The position numbers and the translations under genes are program-made. Below, in pieces: positions 1 to 8,807 of a stretch of DNA of 64,000 nucleotides. The notes below the pieces were generated by a model. That model saw nothing but the letters and a program-made list of their open reading frames with translations. It was not told the origin of the DNA and made no database searches. This DNA is from Variovorax sp. J22G73 (GTDB taxonomy: Bacteria; Pseudomonadota; Gammaproteobacteria; Burkholderiales; Burkholderiaceae_C). The first letter of the stretch is position 1; every line of letters starts with the position of its first letter. The stretch is taken from NCBI RefSeq assembly GCF_030317035.1, contig NZ_JASZYK010000007.1, positions 248,001-312,000 of the forward strand, read 5' to 3'.

Positions 1-481
1 TGTCGGTCTGCCCCGGCGAGACCCTGGCCACATCGGCCACGTCTTCGACCAGGTGGATGCCGCTGGAGAGCTGGCCCATCGTGCCCTCGACCTCGGGGTG
101 CCCCTTGTGGCCGATCATGATGAACTCGTAGCCCTCCTTCGCGAGCTTGGCCACCTCGACGTGCACCTTGGTCACCAGCGGGCAGGTGGCGTCGAAGATG
201 GCGAAGCCGCGGTCGCGCGCCTCCTGCTCCACCGCCTTGCTCACGCCGTGCGCGCTGAACACCAGCGTGGCGCCGGGCGGCACGTCGGAGAGTTCCTCGA
301 TGAAGATCGCGCCCTTGGCCTTGAGCTCGTTCACCACGTAGGTGTTGTGCACGATTTCGTGGCGCACGTAGATGGGGGCGCCGAACTTGGCCAGCGCGCG
401 CTCCACGATCTCGATGGCGCGGTCGACGCCCGCGCAGAAGCCGCGCGGCTCGGCCAGGAGGACTTCCGAGATGCCGGTCAT
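1..481 (-). CDS. ispH: 4-hydroxy-3-methylbut-2-enyl diphosphate reductase (partial, 3' end outside window)
   Basis: Last step of the MEP isoprenoid pathway: reductive conversion of HMBPP to IPP and DMAPP by a [4Fe-4S] enzyme in the cytosol. Only about the first 160 codons of a usual ~310-residue protein are present; the gene runs off the left edge. Visible landmarks in order are the N-terminal AEPRGFCAGVDRA cluster-cysteine motif, VRHEIVHN with the substrate-binding His, SAHGVSK, DATCPLVTKVH with the second cluster Cys, and GHKGHPEVEGT. The ATG at 479-481 overlaps the fkpB stop (ATGA), so the two genes are translationally coupled, an arrangement common next to ispH in proteobacteria. Identification is very secure. 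Confidence 0.97.
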   Translation of the reverse strand, partial: MTGISEVLLAEPRGFCAGVDRAIEIVERALAKFGAPIYVRHEIVHNTYVVNELKAKGAIFIEELSDVPPGATLVFSAHGVSKAVEQEARDRGFAIFDATCPLVTKVHVEVAKLAKEGYEFIMIGHKGHPEVEGTMGQLSSGIHLVEDVADVARVSPGQTD

Positions 482-921
482 AGCACGCCGATCAGCTTCA
501 CTTCGAAGGTGACGGGCTGGCCTGCCAGCGGGTGGTTGAAGTCGAAGCGCACCGCGGTGTCGCTGGACTCGACCACCGCGCCGGCGTAGCTGCCGGTGCC
601 GTCGGGCGTGGGGAACTGCACGACGTCGCCCACGGCGTATTTCTCGTCGGGGTCGCCCATTTTCGCGAGCAGCTTGCGGGCTACCCATTGCTGCATGTCG
701 GCGTTGCGCTCGCCGAAAGCCTCGCCGGCGGGCAGCTCGAAGGTGGCGTGGGTGCCCTCTTCCAGGCCCATCAGGCGCTGCTCCATGGCCGGAGAAAGCT
801 CGCCAGTGCCCAGCGACAGGGTCGCGGGCTTGTCGGCAAAGGTGTTGATGATGTCGCCCGCAGGACCGGCCAGCCGGTAGTGCAGGGTCAGGAAGGAGCC
901 AGAAGTCACAACTTGGGACAT
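478..921 (-). CDS. fkpB: FKBP-type peptidyl-prolyl cis-trans isomerase, SlpA/FkpB type
   Basis: Cytosolic prolyl isomerase/chaperone of the SlpA subgroup. About 147 residues from the chosen ATG (MSQVVTSG), matching the ~149 of the E. coli protein; an upstream in-frame ATG at 948 would add nine residues without family support. The FKBP core is recognisable: GTGELSPAMEQRLMGLEEG, the flap-domain region with EAFGERN, and the C-terminal DFNHPLAGQPVTFEV signature typical of SlpA. It sits directly upstream of ispH with an ATGA overlap, the classic slpA-ispH pair, and is divergent from radC with about 110 bp between the starts. Confidence 0.93.
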   Translation of the reverse strand: MSQVVTSGSFLTLHYRLAGPAGDIINTFADKPATLSLGTGELSPAMEQRLMGLEEGTHATFELPAGEAFGERNADMQQWVARKLLAKMGDPDEKYAVGDVVQFPTPDGTGSYAGAVVESSDTAVRFDFNHPLAGQPVTFEVKLIGVL

Positions 922-1029
922 GAGGGCATCAGAGGTGGGCAAAGACAAGGTGGGTGTCCCGATAAACTGGCCTTCATTTTACGGAGCGGGGCTTCCACCC
1001 GGTTCCGCCAAGGTTTCACCCAGGGTTTC

Positions 1030-1707
1030 ATGGCATTCAAGGATCTCCCTCTCGACGCCCGCCCGCGCGAAAAGCTCATTGCGCGAGGCGCCTCCGCGCT
1101 GGCGGACGCCGAGCTGCTGGCCCTGCTGCTGCGCACCGGCGTGGCGGGCAAGAACGTGCTGCAGCTGGCGCAGCAGCTGCTCGAGCGCTTCGGCGGCCTG
1201 GCGGGCCTGCTGCAAACCGGCGCCGACGACCTGAAGACCGTCAAGGGCATGGGCGGCAGCACCAAGCGCTCCGAGCTGATGGCGGTGCTCGAGCTGGCCC
1301 GCCGCGCCATGGGCCAGACGCTGAAGGAGCGCGCGGTGTTCGATTCGCCCAACGCCGTCAAGCAGTACCTGCAGCTGCACATCGGCTCGCGCCCCTACGA
1401 GGTGTTCGCGGTGCTGTTCCTCGACGTGCAGCACCGCCTGGTGGCGCTGGAGGAAATGTTCCGCGGCACGCTCACGCAGACCAGCGTGTACCCGCGCGAA
1501 GTGGTCACTCGCGCCATCCACCACCAGGCCTCGGCCGTGGTGCTGTCGCACAACCACCCGAGCGGCAGCATCGAGCCCTCGCGCGCCGACCATTCGCTCA
1601 CGCAAACGCTGCGCGCCGCGCTGGCCCTGGTGGACGTGCGGGTGCTCGACCACGTCATCGTGAGCCCCGGGCGCAGTTTCTCGATGGCCGAAGAAGGGCT
1701 GCTCTGA
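1030..1707 (+). CDS. radC: RadC family JAB/MPN-domain protein
   Basis: About 225 residues, the normal RadC length. The N-terminal half is a helix-hairpin-helix-like region (RPREKLIARGASALADAELL, then LKTVKGMG). The C-terminal half is the JAB/MPN putative metalloprotease fold with the metal-ligand motif SHNHPSGS and a downstream Asp (SRAD). The biochemical role of RadC is not settled; the old link to DNA repair in E. coli was an error, so a repair function should not be assumed. The ATG was chosen because MAFKDLPLDARPREKL matches the family N-terminus. The stop overlaps the next gene's start by one base. Confidence 0.93.
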   Translation: MAFKDLPLDARPREKLIARGASALADAELLALLLRTGVAGKNVLQLAQQLLERFGGLAGLLQTGADDLKTVKGMGGSTKRSELMAVLELARRAMGQTLKERAVFDSPNAVKQYLQLHIGSRPYEVFAVLFLDVQHRLVALEEMFRGTLTQTSVYPREVVTRAIHHQASAVVLSHNHPSGSIEPSRADHSLTQTLRAALALVDVRVLDHVIVSPGRSFSMAEEGLL

Positions 1708-2363
1708 TGGCTTCGCGTCCCCCCTCCCTGAAGAACCTGGCCGACCTGAAGCAGGTGCAGCGCGTGATCGCCGAAACCCGCGCGCGCGAGGCGGCTGAAG
1801 CGGCGGCCAAGGCCGCGGCCGAACGCCGGCGCGCCGCCGAAAAGGACCTGTTCACCCGCGCCATCGGTGCGACCGAGCCGCTGCGCCGCAAGGCCTCGGT
1901 GCCGCTCGCGCCCGAGCCGCCCGCGCCCATTCCGGTGCAGCACCAGCTCGACGAGCAGCGCGTGCTGCGCGAATCGCTCTCCGACGAGTTCGACGTGACC
2001 ACGCTGCTCGACGTGGACGACGCCATGAGCTTTCGCCGCCCCGGCATCGGCACCGACGTGACGGCGCGGCTGCGCAAGGGCGAATGGTCGATCCAGGCGC
2101 AGGTCGACCTGCACGGCCTGCGCAGCGACGAGGCGCGCGAGGCGCTGGGCGGCTTCATTCGCACGGCCCACAAGCAGGGGCTGCGCTGCGTGCGCGTGGT
2201 GCACGGCAAGGGGCTGGGCTCGCCGGGCAAGCAGCCGGTGCTGAAGACCAAGACGCAGCGCTGGCTGATCCAGAAGAACGAGGTGATCGCCTTCGTGCAA
2301 GCAAAGCCGGCGGAAGGCGGGGCCGGGGCGCTGGTGGTGTTGCTGGCGCCGGTGCGGCGCTGA
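1707..2363 (+). CDS. Smr/MutS2-type endonuclease-domain protein
   Basis: A 218-residue protein. The first ~75 residues are Ala/Arg/Glu-rich and probably helical. The last ~90 residues are an Smr domain with the diagnostic VDLHGLRSDEAREAL and VVHGKGLGSPG motifs (DLHG and HGKG), followed by the conserved LKTKTQRWL element. Free-standing Smr proteins of this type (YdaL/SmrB-like) are nucleases; SmrB of E. coli acts on mRNA at collided ribosomes. Which substrate this one uses cannot be read from the sequence. It starts inside the radC stop codon (TGATG), so the two form one operon. Confidence 0.88.
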   Translation: MASRPPSLKNLADLKQVQRVIAETRAREAAEAAAKAAAERRRAAEKDLFTRAIGATEPLRRKASVPLAPEPPAPIPVQHQLDEQRVLRESLSDEFDVTTLLDVDDAMSFRRPGIGTDVTARLRKGEWSIQAQVDLHGLRSDEAREALGGFIRTAHKQGLRCVRVVHGKGLGSPGKQPVLKTKTQRWLIQKNEVIAFVQAKPAEGGAGALVVLLAPVRR

Positions 2364-2390
2364 GGCGTTTTCCCCGCTTCTTCTCCTGCC

Positions 2391-2500
2391 CCCTCTCCCC
2401 TTGGGGAGAGGGTTGGGGTGAGGGAGCAGCACTTGCGTCCAGGCCGCGCCTTGTCGAAGGCACCTGCCCTAACCCTGGCCCTCTCCCCGAGGGGAGAGGG
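2391..2500. repeat. REP-like paired hairpins, CCCTCTCCCC class
   Basis: Two perfect 10-bp-stem hairpins, 2391-2412 (loop TT) and 2479-2500 (loop GA), share the same arm CCCTCTCCCC / GGGGAGAGGG. They are flanked by inverted GGTTGGGGTGAGGG-like and AACCCTGG-like segments, so the whole is a BIME-like inverted pair. They lie between the convergent Smr gene and the phosphoesterase gene and may also block read-through. The same class recurs at 50680-50801. Confidence 0.8.
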
Positions 2501-2514
2501 AAAAAGACAACCGC

Positions 2515-4689
2515 CTACTTGCTCAAATCGAGCTTGTAGACCGAGCGCCCCTTCCCGCTCCCGTCATCCGCCATCAGCAGCGACACATTGCCCAACCCCG
2601 CATCGGTCGCGGCGCTCAACTGCCCCTGCCCCGACGTGAACACCACGTTCCCCGCCGTCGTCACCTGCGTGAAGCGCCAGCTGCGGGCCGCGCCGTTGGC
2701 CGCGCGCGTGATGGTCTTGTGCGTCTTCACGTAGTCGATCAGCACGTCGCGGTTGGCATCGGGCGACGCATAGATCGTCGCGCGGCCGTCCAGCGCCGGA
2801 ATGAAGCTCGCGCCGCTGGTCGCGCGGTAGTTGTTCGTCGCGATGACGAACTCCTTCGCCGGGTCGATGGGCGCGCCCAGGTACGTCAGGTTCCTGATGC
2901 GGCTGCCCACCTCCTGCGTCACGTCGATCTCGTACTGCACGTCGGGCGTGGTGAACATGTCGAAGTTGTAGCCGGGGAAGGTGCTGATGAGCTGCTGGTC
3001 GGCCGTGGCCGTCGTGCTGATCTTGTTGAAGCGCTTGGCCGCGGCCTCCAGCCAGGCCTTGACTTCAGCGCCCGTCACCTTCACCGCGTACACGGTGTTC
3101 GGGTACAGGTAGAGGTCTGCCGCGTTGAAGATCGCCAGGTTGCCCACGGCCACGTCGGTGTAGTCGCGCCCGCCCTCGTAGCCCGACTTGAACGGCGCGC
3201 TCACCGACAGCACCGGCAAGCTCGCGTACTGCGGCAGGTTGGCCTGCAGGTAGGCCTTCACGTAGTCGGCCTGCGCCTGGTTCACGATCTGGATCGCGCC
3301 CGGGTCGCCCACGTCCGCGAAATAGGTGTTCATGCGGAAGTCGGTGCTGCCGATGGGCGTCTTCACGTAGTTGATGGCGGCCTGGTGCTGCGTTTCGACC
3401 AGCGGCGCAACGGCCGGGTCGGCGTCCACGTAGATCGCCTTGCCCGCGCCGTCCTTGCCGGTCTGCGTGGAGCGCAGCTGGACGTCGGTCTTCGTCTTGT
3501 CCACGTTCCAGGCCTTGCCGTCGTACACCAGGTCGAGCCGGATGAGGCCCAGCGCCTTGCCCCACGAACTGGCCATGACGGCGGGCACGCCGTTGACGGT
3601 GCCCGCCGTGTTGTCCACGCCGGCCTGCTTGTAGCCCGGGTTGGTGCCGCGGTCGGGGAACACGCCGTGCTGGTGGCCCATCATGAGCGCGTCGATGCCC
3701 GGCACCTTCGACAGGTACAGGCCGGGGCTTTCCATGGTCGGCGAGTACGGCGATGCGTCGAGGCCGCCGTGCTGCAGCGCGACCACGATGTCGGCGCCCT
3801 GCGCGCGCAGCTCGGGAATGTATTTGGTGGCCGACTCGACCGCGCCTTCGGTGCGCACCTTGCCTTCGAGAAAGCGCTTGTCCCAGTTCAGGATGCCGGG
3901 CGTGGTGAAGCCGATGACGCCGACCTTCACCGGCACCGTCACGGCCTTGCCGTCGGGGCCGGTGGCCGTGAACTGCTTGGTGACGATGGTGTACGGCGCG
4001 AGCAGCGGCTTGCCGCTCTTCACGCTCTGCACGTTCGCCAGCACCATCGGAAAGGCGGGGCCGGCGCACTTCTTGGTGCCATCGACGCCGTCGACATCGA
4101 GCCCGCCGCCGAGCACCTGGTTGAGAAAGTCCAGCCCGTAGTTGAACTCGTGGTTGCCCAGCGTGCCGGCGTCGTAGCCGGTGGCGTTCATGGCCTTGTA
4201 GACCGACAGCGGCTGCGTGCACGGAATGCGGCTGACCAGCGCCTCGTAGTCGGCCAGCGCTGTGCCCTGGATGGTGTCGCCGTTGTCGAACAGCATGGTG
4301 TTCGCGAATTCCTTGCGCGCCGCGTTGATGAGCGTGGCGGTGCGCTCGTAGCCGTACGACTTGTCTTCGGCGAGCTTGAAGTAGTCGTAGCTGCGCACGT
4401 TGAAGTGCAGGTCGGTGGTTTCCAGCAAAGCCACCGTGGCGCGCGTGCCTGCCGCCACCGGCGCGGGCGCTGGCGCGGGCGGCGTGGTGGGCGGAGGGGC
4501 CGGTGGCAGCACCACGTTGCCGCCGTCGCTGCCGCCACCGCAGGCGGTGAGCACGGCGGCAAGCACGGCGGCACAGGTGGTCATGGGCACGAGGCGCGAG
4601 TGTGGTGAACGTGGCGAGGCCGGGGATGCCGGGCGCGCCAGGGAACGGGTCGCATGGGCCGAAAGGGCCGCAGTAGCTGCATTGTTCAT
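2515..4689 (-). CDS. cpdB: CpdB-like 2',3'-cyclic-nucleotide phosphodiesterase / 3'-nucleotidase, predicted lipoprotein
   Basis: Exported bifunctional metallophosphoesterase of about 724 residues that hydrolyses cyclic and 3'-nucleotides for phosphate/nucleoside salvage. The metallophosphatase domain shows LLETTDLHFNVRSYDYF, FDNGDTIQGTALADYE, GNHEFNYG, ALQHGG and GHQHGVFPD. The C-terminal 5'-nucleotidase domain shows YLYPNTVYAVKVTG and ATNNYRATSG, the substrate-stacking region. The N-terminus has a long leader ending in a lipobox (LTAC, then GGGSDGG), so a lipid-anchored rather than free periplasmic form is predicted, unlike E. coli CpdB. ATG at 4689 is preferred because GGGAG lies just upstream; an in-frame TTG at 4707 is the alternative. 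Confidence 0.88.
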   Translation of the reverse strand: MNNAATAALSAHATRSLARPASPASPRSPHSRLVPMTTCAAVLAAVLTACGGGSDGGNVVLPPAPPPTTPPAPAPAPVAAGTRATVALLETTDLHFNVRSYDYFKLAEDKSYGYERTATLINAARKEFANTMLFDNGDTIQGTALADYEALVSRIPCTQPLSVYKAMNATGYDAGTLGNHEFNYGLDFLNQVLGGGLDVDGVDGTKKCAGPAFPMVLANVQSVKSGKPLLAPYTIVTKQFTATGPDGKAVTVPVKVGVIGFTTPGILNWDKRFLEGKVRTEGAVESATKYIPELRAQGADIVVALQHGGLDASPYSPTMESPGLYLSKVPGIDALMMGHQHGVFPDRGTNPGYKQAGVDNTAGTVNGVPAVMASSWGKALGLIRLDLVYDGKAWNVDKTKTDVQLRSTQTGKDGAGKAIYVDADPAVAPLVETQHQAAINYVKTPIGSTDFRMNTYFADVGDPGAIQIVNQAQADYVKAYLQANLPQYASLPVLSVSAPFKSGYEGGRDYTDVAVGNLAIFNAADLYLYPNTVYAVKVTGAEVKAWLEAAAKRFNKISTTATADQQLISTFPGYNFDMFTTPDVQYEIDVTQEVGSRIRNLTYLGAPIDPAKEFVIATNNYRATSGASFIPALDGRATIYASPDANRDVLIDYVKTHKTITRAANGAARSWRFTQVTTAGNVVFTSGQGQLSAATDAGLGNVSLLMADDGSGKGRSVYKLDLSK

Positions 4690-4785
4690 CGAGAGATCTC
4701 CCTGCAAATTCGAGGAAGGCCAGTCTCTGAAAGCGCAGTGACAGGTTGGTGAACCCTGCCTGACGCGCGCCCGCGTGCGGCAGCT

Positions 4786-6009
4786 TTACGACAGGTGATT
4801 CTTTAGTGGTATTGACACGTCCGCCACCGCCGCCGCGTCGGGGCTGCGGCCCGCTTCGAGCAGCTTGCGGCTCATCATGTGGTCGACCGGCGCGTTCACC
4901 GACTCCACGCACACGAGCTGGCCGTCGACATAGTGGAACAGCGAGAACGCCTCGGGCTTGGGCCCCGGGCGGCGCAAGCTGGCGAGGCCCGGCGTGCCTT
5001 CGGCCGGCATCAGGCCCGCCATCTGCAGGCGCATGCTGCCCTGGTCGGACCAGAACCATGCCACCGCGTCGTGGTCGCGTGCCGCGCCGGTCAGCGTGGC
5101 CACGGCCGTGCGTGCCTGGTCGTTGGCGTTCTGCACCGATTCCAGCCGCAGCGCGCGGGCCGCGCGGCGGTCCGGAAAGCGCGTGCAGTCGCCCACCGCG
5201 AGCACGCCGGCCGCGCTGGTCTGCATCTGCGCGTCGACCACGATGCCGTCGGCGCACTCGATGCCGGCCGCCTGCGCCAGCGCGGTCTCGGGCACGGCGC
5301 CCACGCTCAGCAGCAGCAGGTCGACCGGCTGCTTCACGCCGTTGACCTGCACCGACAACAGCCGGTCGCCCTCGACCTCGAACGCGCCGGTCTGCGCGCC
5401 GAGCACGATGTCGATGCCCGCCGCGCGGTGCGTGGCGAGCACGTGCGCCGACAGCTCTGGCGACACGGCACGGCCCAGCAGGCGCGGCGCGCTTTCGATG
5501 ACCTGCACCGCCTTCCCCAGCGCCTTGGCGGTGGCCGCCACTTCGAGCCCGATGAAGCCGCCGCCGAGCACGGTGACGCGCTCGGCCGCGGCGAGGCGCT
5601 CGCGCAGGCGGTGCGCCTCCTCGACGGCGCGCAGGCTCGCGACGTTCTCCAGGCCCGGCCTCAGCTCGGGCATCTGCCGGGCACGCGTGCCGGTGGCCAG
5701 CACCAGGCGCTCCCACGGGAGTACCGCGCCTGAGCGCAGCGTGACGGTGTGCGCGTCGCGGTCGATGGACACGGCCGCGTCGCCGAGGTGCAGCGTGATG
5801 CCCGCCTCGCGGTACCAGTCGGCGGCCTTGTGCGGCTGCGTGGGCTCGTCGGCGCTCTTGAGAAATGCCTTGGACAGCGGCGGCCGGTGGTAGGGCTCGC
5901 AGGCCTCTTCGCAGACCAGGTGCACGCGCGCGCCCTGCCCCGCTTCCGCAAGGCCGGCACAGAGCTGGGCCGCGGCGTGGCCGCCGCCGATGATGACGAT
6001 GGAATTCAT
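4786..6009 (-). CDS. FAD-dependent oxidoreductase, rubredoxin/ferredoxin reductase type
   Basis: About 407 residues. It has an N-terminal FAD Rossmann motif (IVIIGGGHAAAQL), the RPPLSK segment typical of ferredoxin and rubredoxin reductases, a second NAD(P)H-binding motif (VTVLGGGFIGLEVA), the GVLAVGDC FAD-binding motif, and a C-terminal reductase domain with DHDAVAWFWSDQ. Such enzymes pass electrons from NAD(P)H to a small iron-sulfur protein, often for an oxygenase. No ferredoxin or oxygenase is adjacent. The neighbour 38 nt upstream on the same strand is a truncated haemoglobin gene, so the natural inference is a haem or O2/NO-linked partner. Specific substrate unknown. Confidence 0.85.
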   Translation of the reverse strand: MNSIVIIGGGHAAAQLCAGLAEAGQGARVHLVCEEACEPYHRPPLSKAFLKSADEPTQPHKAADWYREAGITLHLGDAAVSIDRDAHTVTLRSGAVLPWERLVLATGTRARQMPELRPGLENVASLRAVEEAHRLRERLAAAERVTVLGGGFIGLEVAATAKALGKAVQVIESAPRLLGRAVSPELSAHVLATHRAAGIDIVLGAQTGAFEVEGDRLLSVQVNGVKQPVDLLLLSVGAVPETALAQAAGIECADGIVVDAQMQTSAAGVLAVGDCTRFPDRRAARALRLESVQNANDQARTAVATLTGAARDHDAVAWFWSDQGSMRLQMAGLMPAEGTPGLASLRRPGPKPEAFSLFHYVDGQLVCVESVNAPVDHMMSRKLLEAGRSPDAAAVADVSIPLKNHLS

Positions 6010-6047
6010 GATGAGAGAAGCGTCTTTCGAAATCGTTGTGAGGTCGT

Positions 6048-6467
6048 TCATTCGCCGCGATTGCGCATCCAGTCGGCGGTCTTGAAGAAGGAGTCGCGCA
6101 GCCGTTCGCGCAGGTCTTCGGGCACGCCCGTCTCGCCCATGGCCTGGTCCATGCAGGCCAGCCACTGGTCGCGCTCCTTGATGCCGATGGAGTGGCCGCC
6201 GATGCTCTGCGGCAAATGGCGCGCGCGCAGCATCGGGTGGCCGAAGCGCTCGGTGTAGTGCTGCGGGCCGCCGAGCCAGCCGCACAGGAACCAGAACAGG
6301 CGCTGGCGCGCGTTGTCGAGGCTGGTGCCGTGCACGGCGCGCAGCTGCGCGTAGTCGGACTCGAGGTCCATCAAATCGTAGAAGCGCTCCACCAGCGCTT
6401 CCACCTTGGGTTCGCCGCCGATCCACTCGAAGGGCGTGCCGGCGGGCGGCTTGTCTTGAATCTGCAT
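6048..6467 (-). CDS. Group II truncated haemoglobin
   Basis: A 139-residue 2-on-2 globin (YjbI/GlbO family) that binds haem and O2 or NO. Family hallmarks visible are VERFYDLM in the B helix region, LFWFLCGWLGGPQHYTERFGHPMLRARH in which the His after RAR is the expected proximal F8 haem ligand, then the ERDQWLACMDQAM helix. It lies between fabV (27 nt away) and the FAD reductase (38 nt away) on one strand, so all three are probably co-transcribed. A role in oxygen or nitrosative stress is family knowledge; an electron-transfer pairing with the reductase is an inference from position only. Confidence 0.9.
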   Translation of the reverse strand: MQIQDKPPAGTPFEWIGGEPKVEALVERFYDLMDLESDYAQLRAVHGTSLDNARQRLFWFLCGWLGGPQHYTERFGHPMLRARHLPQSIGGHSIGIKERDQWLACMDQAMGETGVPEDLRERLRDSFFKTADWMRNRGE

Positions 6468-6494
6468 GGGCGGGAGTATCTCTCCGGCGCTTCT

Positions 6495-7691
6495 TCAGAC
6501 CTGGACGAGGCCTGGAATGGCCACGTCGGGGTTCACGTCCGCCGCGTAGTCCACACCTTCCACGGCGAAGCCGAAGAGCCGCAGAAACTCGATCTTGTAG
6601 CTCGCGAAATCGGTCAACTCGTACAGGTTGTCGCTGGTCACCTGCGGCCAGAGTTCCTGCACGCGCGTCTGCACCTGCGGCGCCAGTTCCTTGTAGTCCG
6701 CGCGCAGGCGGCCTTCGGCGTCCAGGTGCGGCGCGCCGCCGTAGAGGCTTTCCGCATACAGGCCGTGCACCTGCTCGATGCAGCCTTCGTGCGTGCCCTG
6801 CTCCTTCATCACCTTGAATAGCAGCGACAGGTACAGCGGCATCATCGGAATGGCCGAGCTGGCCTGCGTGACCACGGCCTTCAGCACCGACACCCGCGCA
6901 TCGCCGCCGGTGGCGGCCAGCTGCTCGCGAATGCCCAGCACTTTCTGGTCGAGGTCTTTCTTGGCCGCGCCGATGGAGCCGTTCCAGTAGATGTCGTGCG
7001 TGATCTGCTCGCCCAGGTAAGTGAAGGCCGTGGTCTTCGCGCCCGGGGCCAGCACGCCGGCCTGCTGCAGCGCGTCGATCCACATCTGCCAGTCTTCGCC
7101 GCCCATGACGGCCACGGTGTTGTCGATTTCTTCCTGCGTGGCGGCGTCGAGCACCGTCTCCTTCACGGTCTCGTTGTCGGTGTCGAGGCCGCGCAGGTTC
7201 ACCGACTTGCCGACGGGCTTGAGCACCGAGTTGAAGACCTGGCCGGTCTTCGGGTGCGTGCGCCGCGGCGCGGCCAGGCTGTAGACCACGAGGTCGACCT
7301 GGCCGAGGTCGGCGCGGATGGTGTCGATGGTCTGCTGCTTCACCGCGTCGGAGAAACCGTCGCCGTTGATGCTCTTCGCATAGCGGCCTTCGGCGGCCGC
7401 GGCGTGGTGGAAGGCGGCGGTGTTGTACCAGCCGGGCGAGCCGGGCCGGGTCTCGCTGCCGGCGCGCTCGAAGAACACGCCCAGCGTGTCGGCGCCGCAG
7501 CCGAAGGCCGAGGTGATGCGCGCGGCCAGGCCGTAGCCGGTCGACGCGCCGATCACCAGCACCTTCTTCGGACCGCCGGCGATGGGCGGCTGCGCCTTCA
7601 CGTAGGCGATCTGCTGCGCGACGTTGGCCTCGCAGCCGGTGGGATGGGTGGTGACGCAGATGAAGCCGCGCACGCGGGGTTTGATGATCAT
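6495..7691 (-). CDS. fabV: Enoyl-[acyl-carrier-protein] reductase FabV (trans-2-enoyl-CoA reductase family)
   Basis: About 398 residues, the expected FabV size. It catalyses the NADH-dependent last reduction of the fatty-acid elongation cycle. Start MIIKPRVRGFICVTTHPTGC is the conserved FabV N-terminus, so ATG at 7691 was taken over the longer in-frame extension. The cofactor motif VLVIGASTGYGLAARI, the YSLAAPRRTHP segment, and the active-site pattern FTYLGEQ...YWNGSIGAAKKDL (Tyr-x8-Lys type) are all present. FabV is the triclosan-tolerant alternative to FabI. It is the first gene of the minus-strand cluster with the truncated haemoglobin and FAD reductase. Confidence 0.95.
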   Translation of the reverse strand: MIIKPRVRGFICVTTHPTGCEANVAQQIAYVKAQPPIAGGPKKVLVIGASTGYGLAARITSAFGCGADTLGVFFERAGSETRPGSPGWYNTAAFHHAAAAEGRYAKSINGDGFSDAVKQQTIDTIRADLGQVDLVVYSLAAPRRTHPKTGQVFNSVLKPVGKSVNLRGLDTDNETVKETVLDAATQEEIDNTVAVMGGEDWQMWIDALQQAGVLAPGAKTTAFTYLGEQITHDIYWNGSIGAAKKDLDQKVLGIREQLAATGGDARVSVLKAVVTQASSAIPMMPLYLSLLFKVMKEQGTHEGCIEQVHGLYAESLYGGAPHLDAEGRLRADYKELAPQVQTRVQELWPQVTSDNLYELTDFASYKIEFLRLFGFAVEGVDYAADVNPDVAIPGLVQV

Positions 7692-7899
7692 GGAAAGCTC
7701 GCTAGTCAATGTTCGGTGAGGCGCGTTCGGTGAGGCGCCGCGAGGCGCGGCACAGGGGCTGCAAGAGCGCAGCCGGCGTGCGTTGGGCGCCGCGAATTTA
7801 ACCCAGCCCGCCCGCCGCGCCTTCAGCAGCCACACAGGCGAAATGCCGCGGCGCCACCCGCCTCGCGCTCATAGCCACGCACACATGTCGATATATGAA

Positions 7900-7928
7900 T
7901 TGACCATTTAATGATCTGCGGTTTTATT
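7900..7928 (+). promoter_or_regulatory. Possible sigma-70 promoter for the amino-acid ABC operon
   Basis: In the 275-bp divergent gap between fabV and the solute-binding protein gene, an AT-rich patch carries TTGACC (7900-7905) and, 17 bp later, TTTATT (7923-7928), about 38 bp before the ATG. AAGGAG at 7955-7960 is a good ribosome site for the gene at 7967. The -10 match is only partial, so this is a suggestion. Confidence 0.35.
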
Positions 7929-7966
7929 GATATGGTCTCGCCCTGCCATCCCTCAAGGAGAAGAAC

Positions 7967-8794
7967 ATGCGCTTGAACCTGATTGCCGCGGCCCTGGCCG
8001 CTTCCACCCTGCTGTTCGGCACGCTCGCGCACGCCGACCAGCTGGCCGACATCAAGAAGAAGGGCGAACTGGTCGTCGGCGTGCTCGGCACCGACGAGCC
8101 CGCGACCTTCGTCGACCCGAAGACGCGCCAGATCGTCGGCTACGAAGTCGACCTGGTGAACGCCATCGCGAAGAAGATCGGCGTGAAGCCGGTGCTCAAG
8201 CAGATCGCGGTGGCCGCGCGCATTCCCGAGCTGCAGCAGGGCCACGTGGACCTGGTGGCCGCCGGCCTCACGCACAACAAGGAGCGCGAGGCGCAGATCG
8301 ACTTCTCGCTCACCACCTTCGTGACCGGCCAGAAGGCTATCGTGAAGAAGGACAGCGGCATCGGCGAGGTGTCGCAGCTCGCGGGCAAGAAGGTGCTGAC
8401 CATCCGCGGCGGCACGCAGGAGCCGAACATCCGCAAGGCGGTGCCCAACGTCGAGGTCGTGACCTTCGACACCAGCCAGCAGGCCTTCCAGGCGCTGCAG
8501 CAGGGCAAGGGCGTGGGCTACGTGGACGACGAGGCCGCGCTGCTGCGCAGCTACGCCAAGCTGGGCCCGCAGAAGGCGCAGTACGTGGTGCTCAAGCAGA
8601 ACCTGAGCACCGAGGCGCTGGCCATCGGCATCAAGAAAGGCGAGAGCGGCCTGAAGGCGGTGGTGGACGACACGCTGCGCGAGCTCGAGAAGTCGGGCGA
8701 GGCGCAGAAGATCTTCGTGAAGTGGTACGGCCCGACGACGGCCTCGGGCTTCGAGACGCGCGACTTCAAGCTCGACAGCGACAAGATCGACTGA
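7967..8794 (+). CDS. Amino-acid ABC transporter, periplasmic solute-binding protein
   Basis: A 275-residue family 3 (GlnH/ArtJ-type) binding protein. Residues 1-23 form a Sec signal peptide ending in AHA. The mature protein begins with DQLADIKKKGELVVGVLG, followed by TFVDPKTRQIVGYEVDLVNAIAKKIG, the typical ligand-pocket start, and DFSLTTFVTGQK later. A strong AAGGAG lies 6 nt upstream of the ATG. Downstream come two permeases, an ATPase and an oxygenase. The ligand is a polar amino acid or related small molecule by family; the sequence does not decide which. A REP element separates it from the permease genes. Confidence 0.9.
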   Translation: MRLNLIAAALAASTLLFGTLAHADQLADIKKKGELVVGVLGTDEPATFVDPKTRQIVGYEVDLVNAIAKKIGVKPVLKQIAVAARIPELQQGHVDLVAAGLTHNKEREAQIDFSLTTFVTGQKAIVKKDSGIGEVSQLAGKKVLTIRGGTQEPNIRKAVPNVEVVTFDTSQQAFQALQQGKGVGYVDDEAALLRSYAKLGPQKAQYVVLKQNLSTEALAIGIKKGESGLKAVVDDTLRELEKSGEAQKIFVKWYGPTTASGFETRDFKLDSDKID

Positions 8795-8807
8795 GCGGGT
8801 TCCAGCC

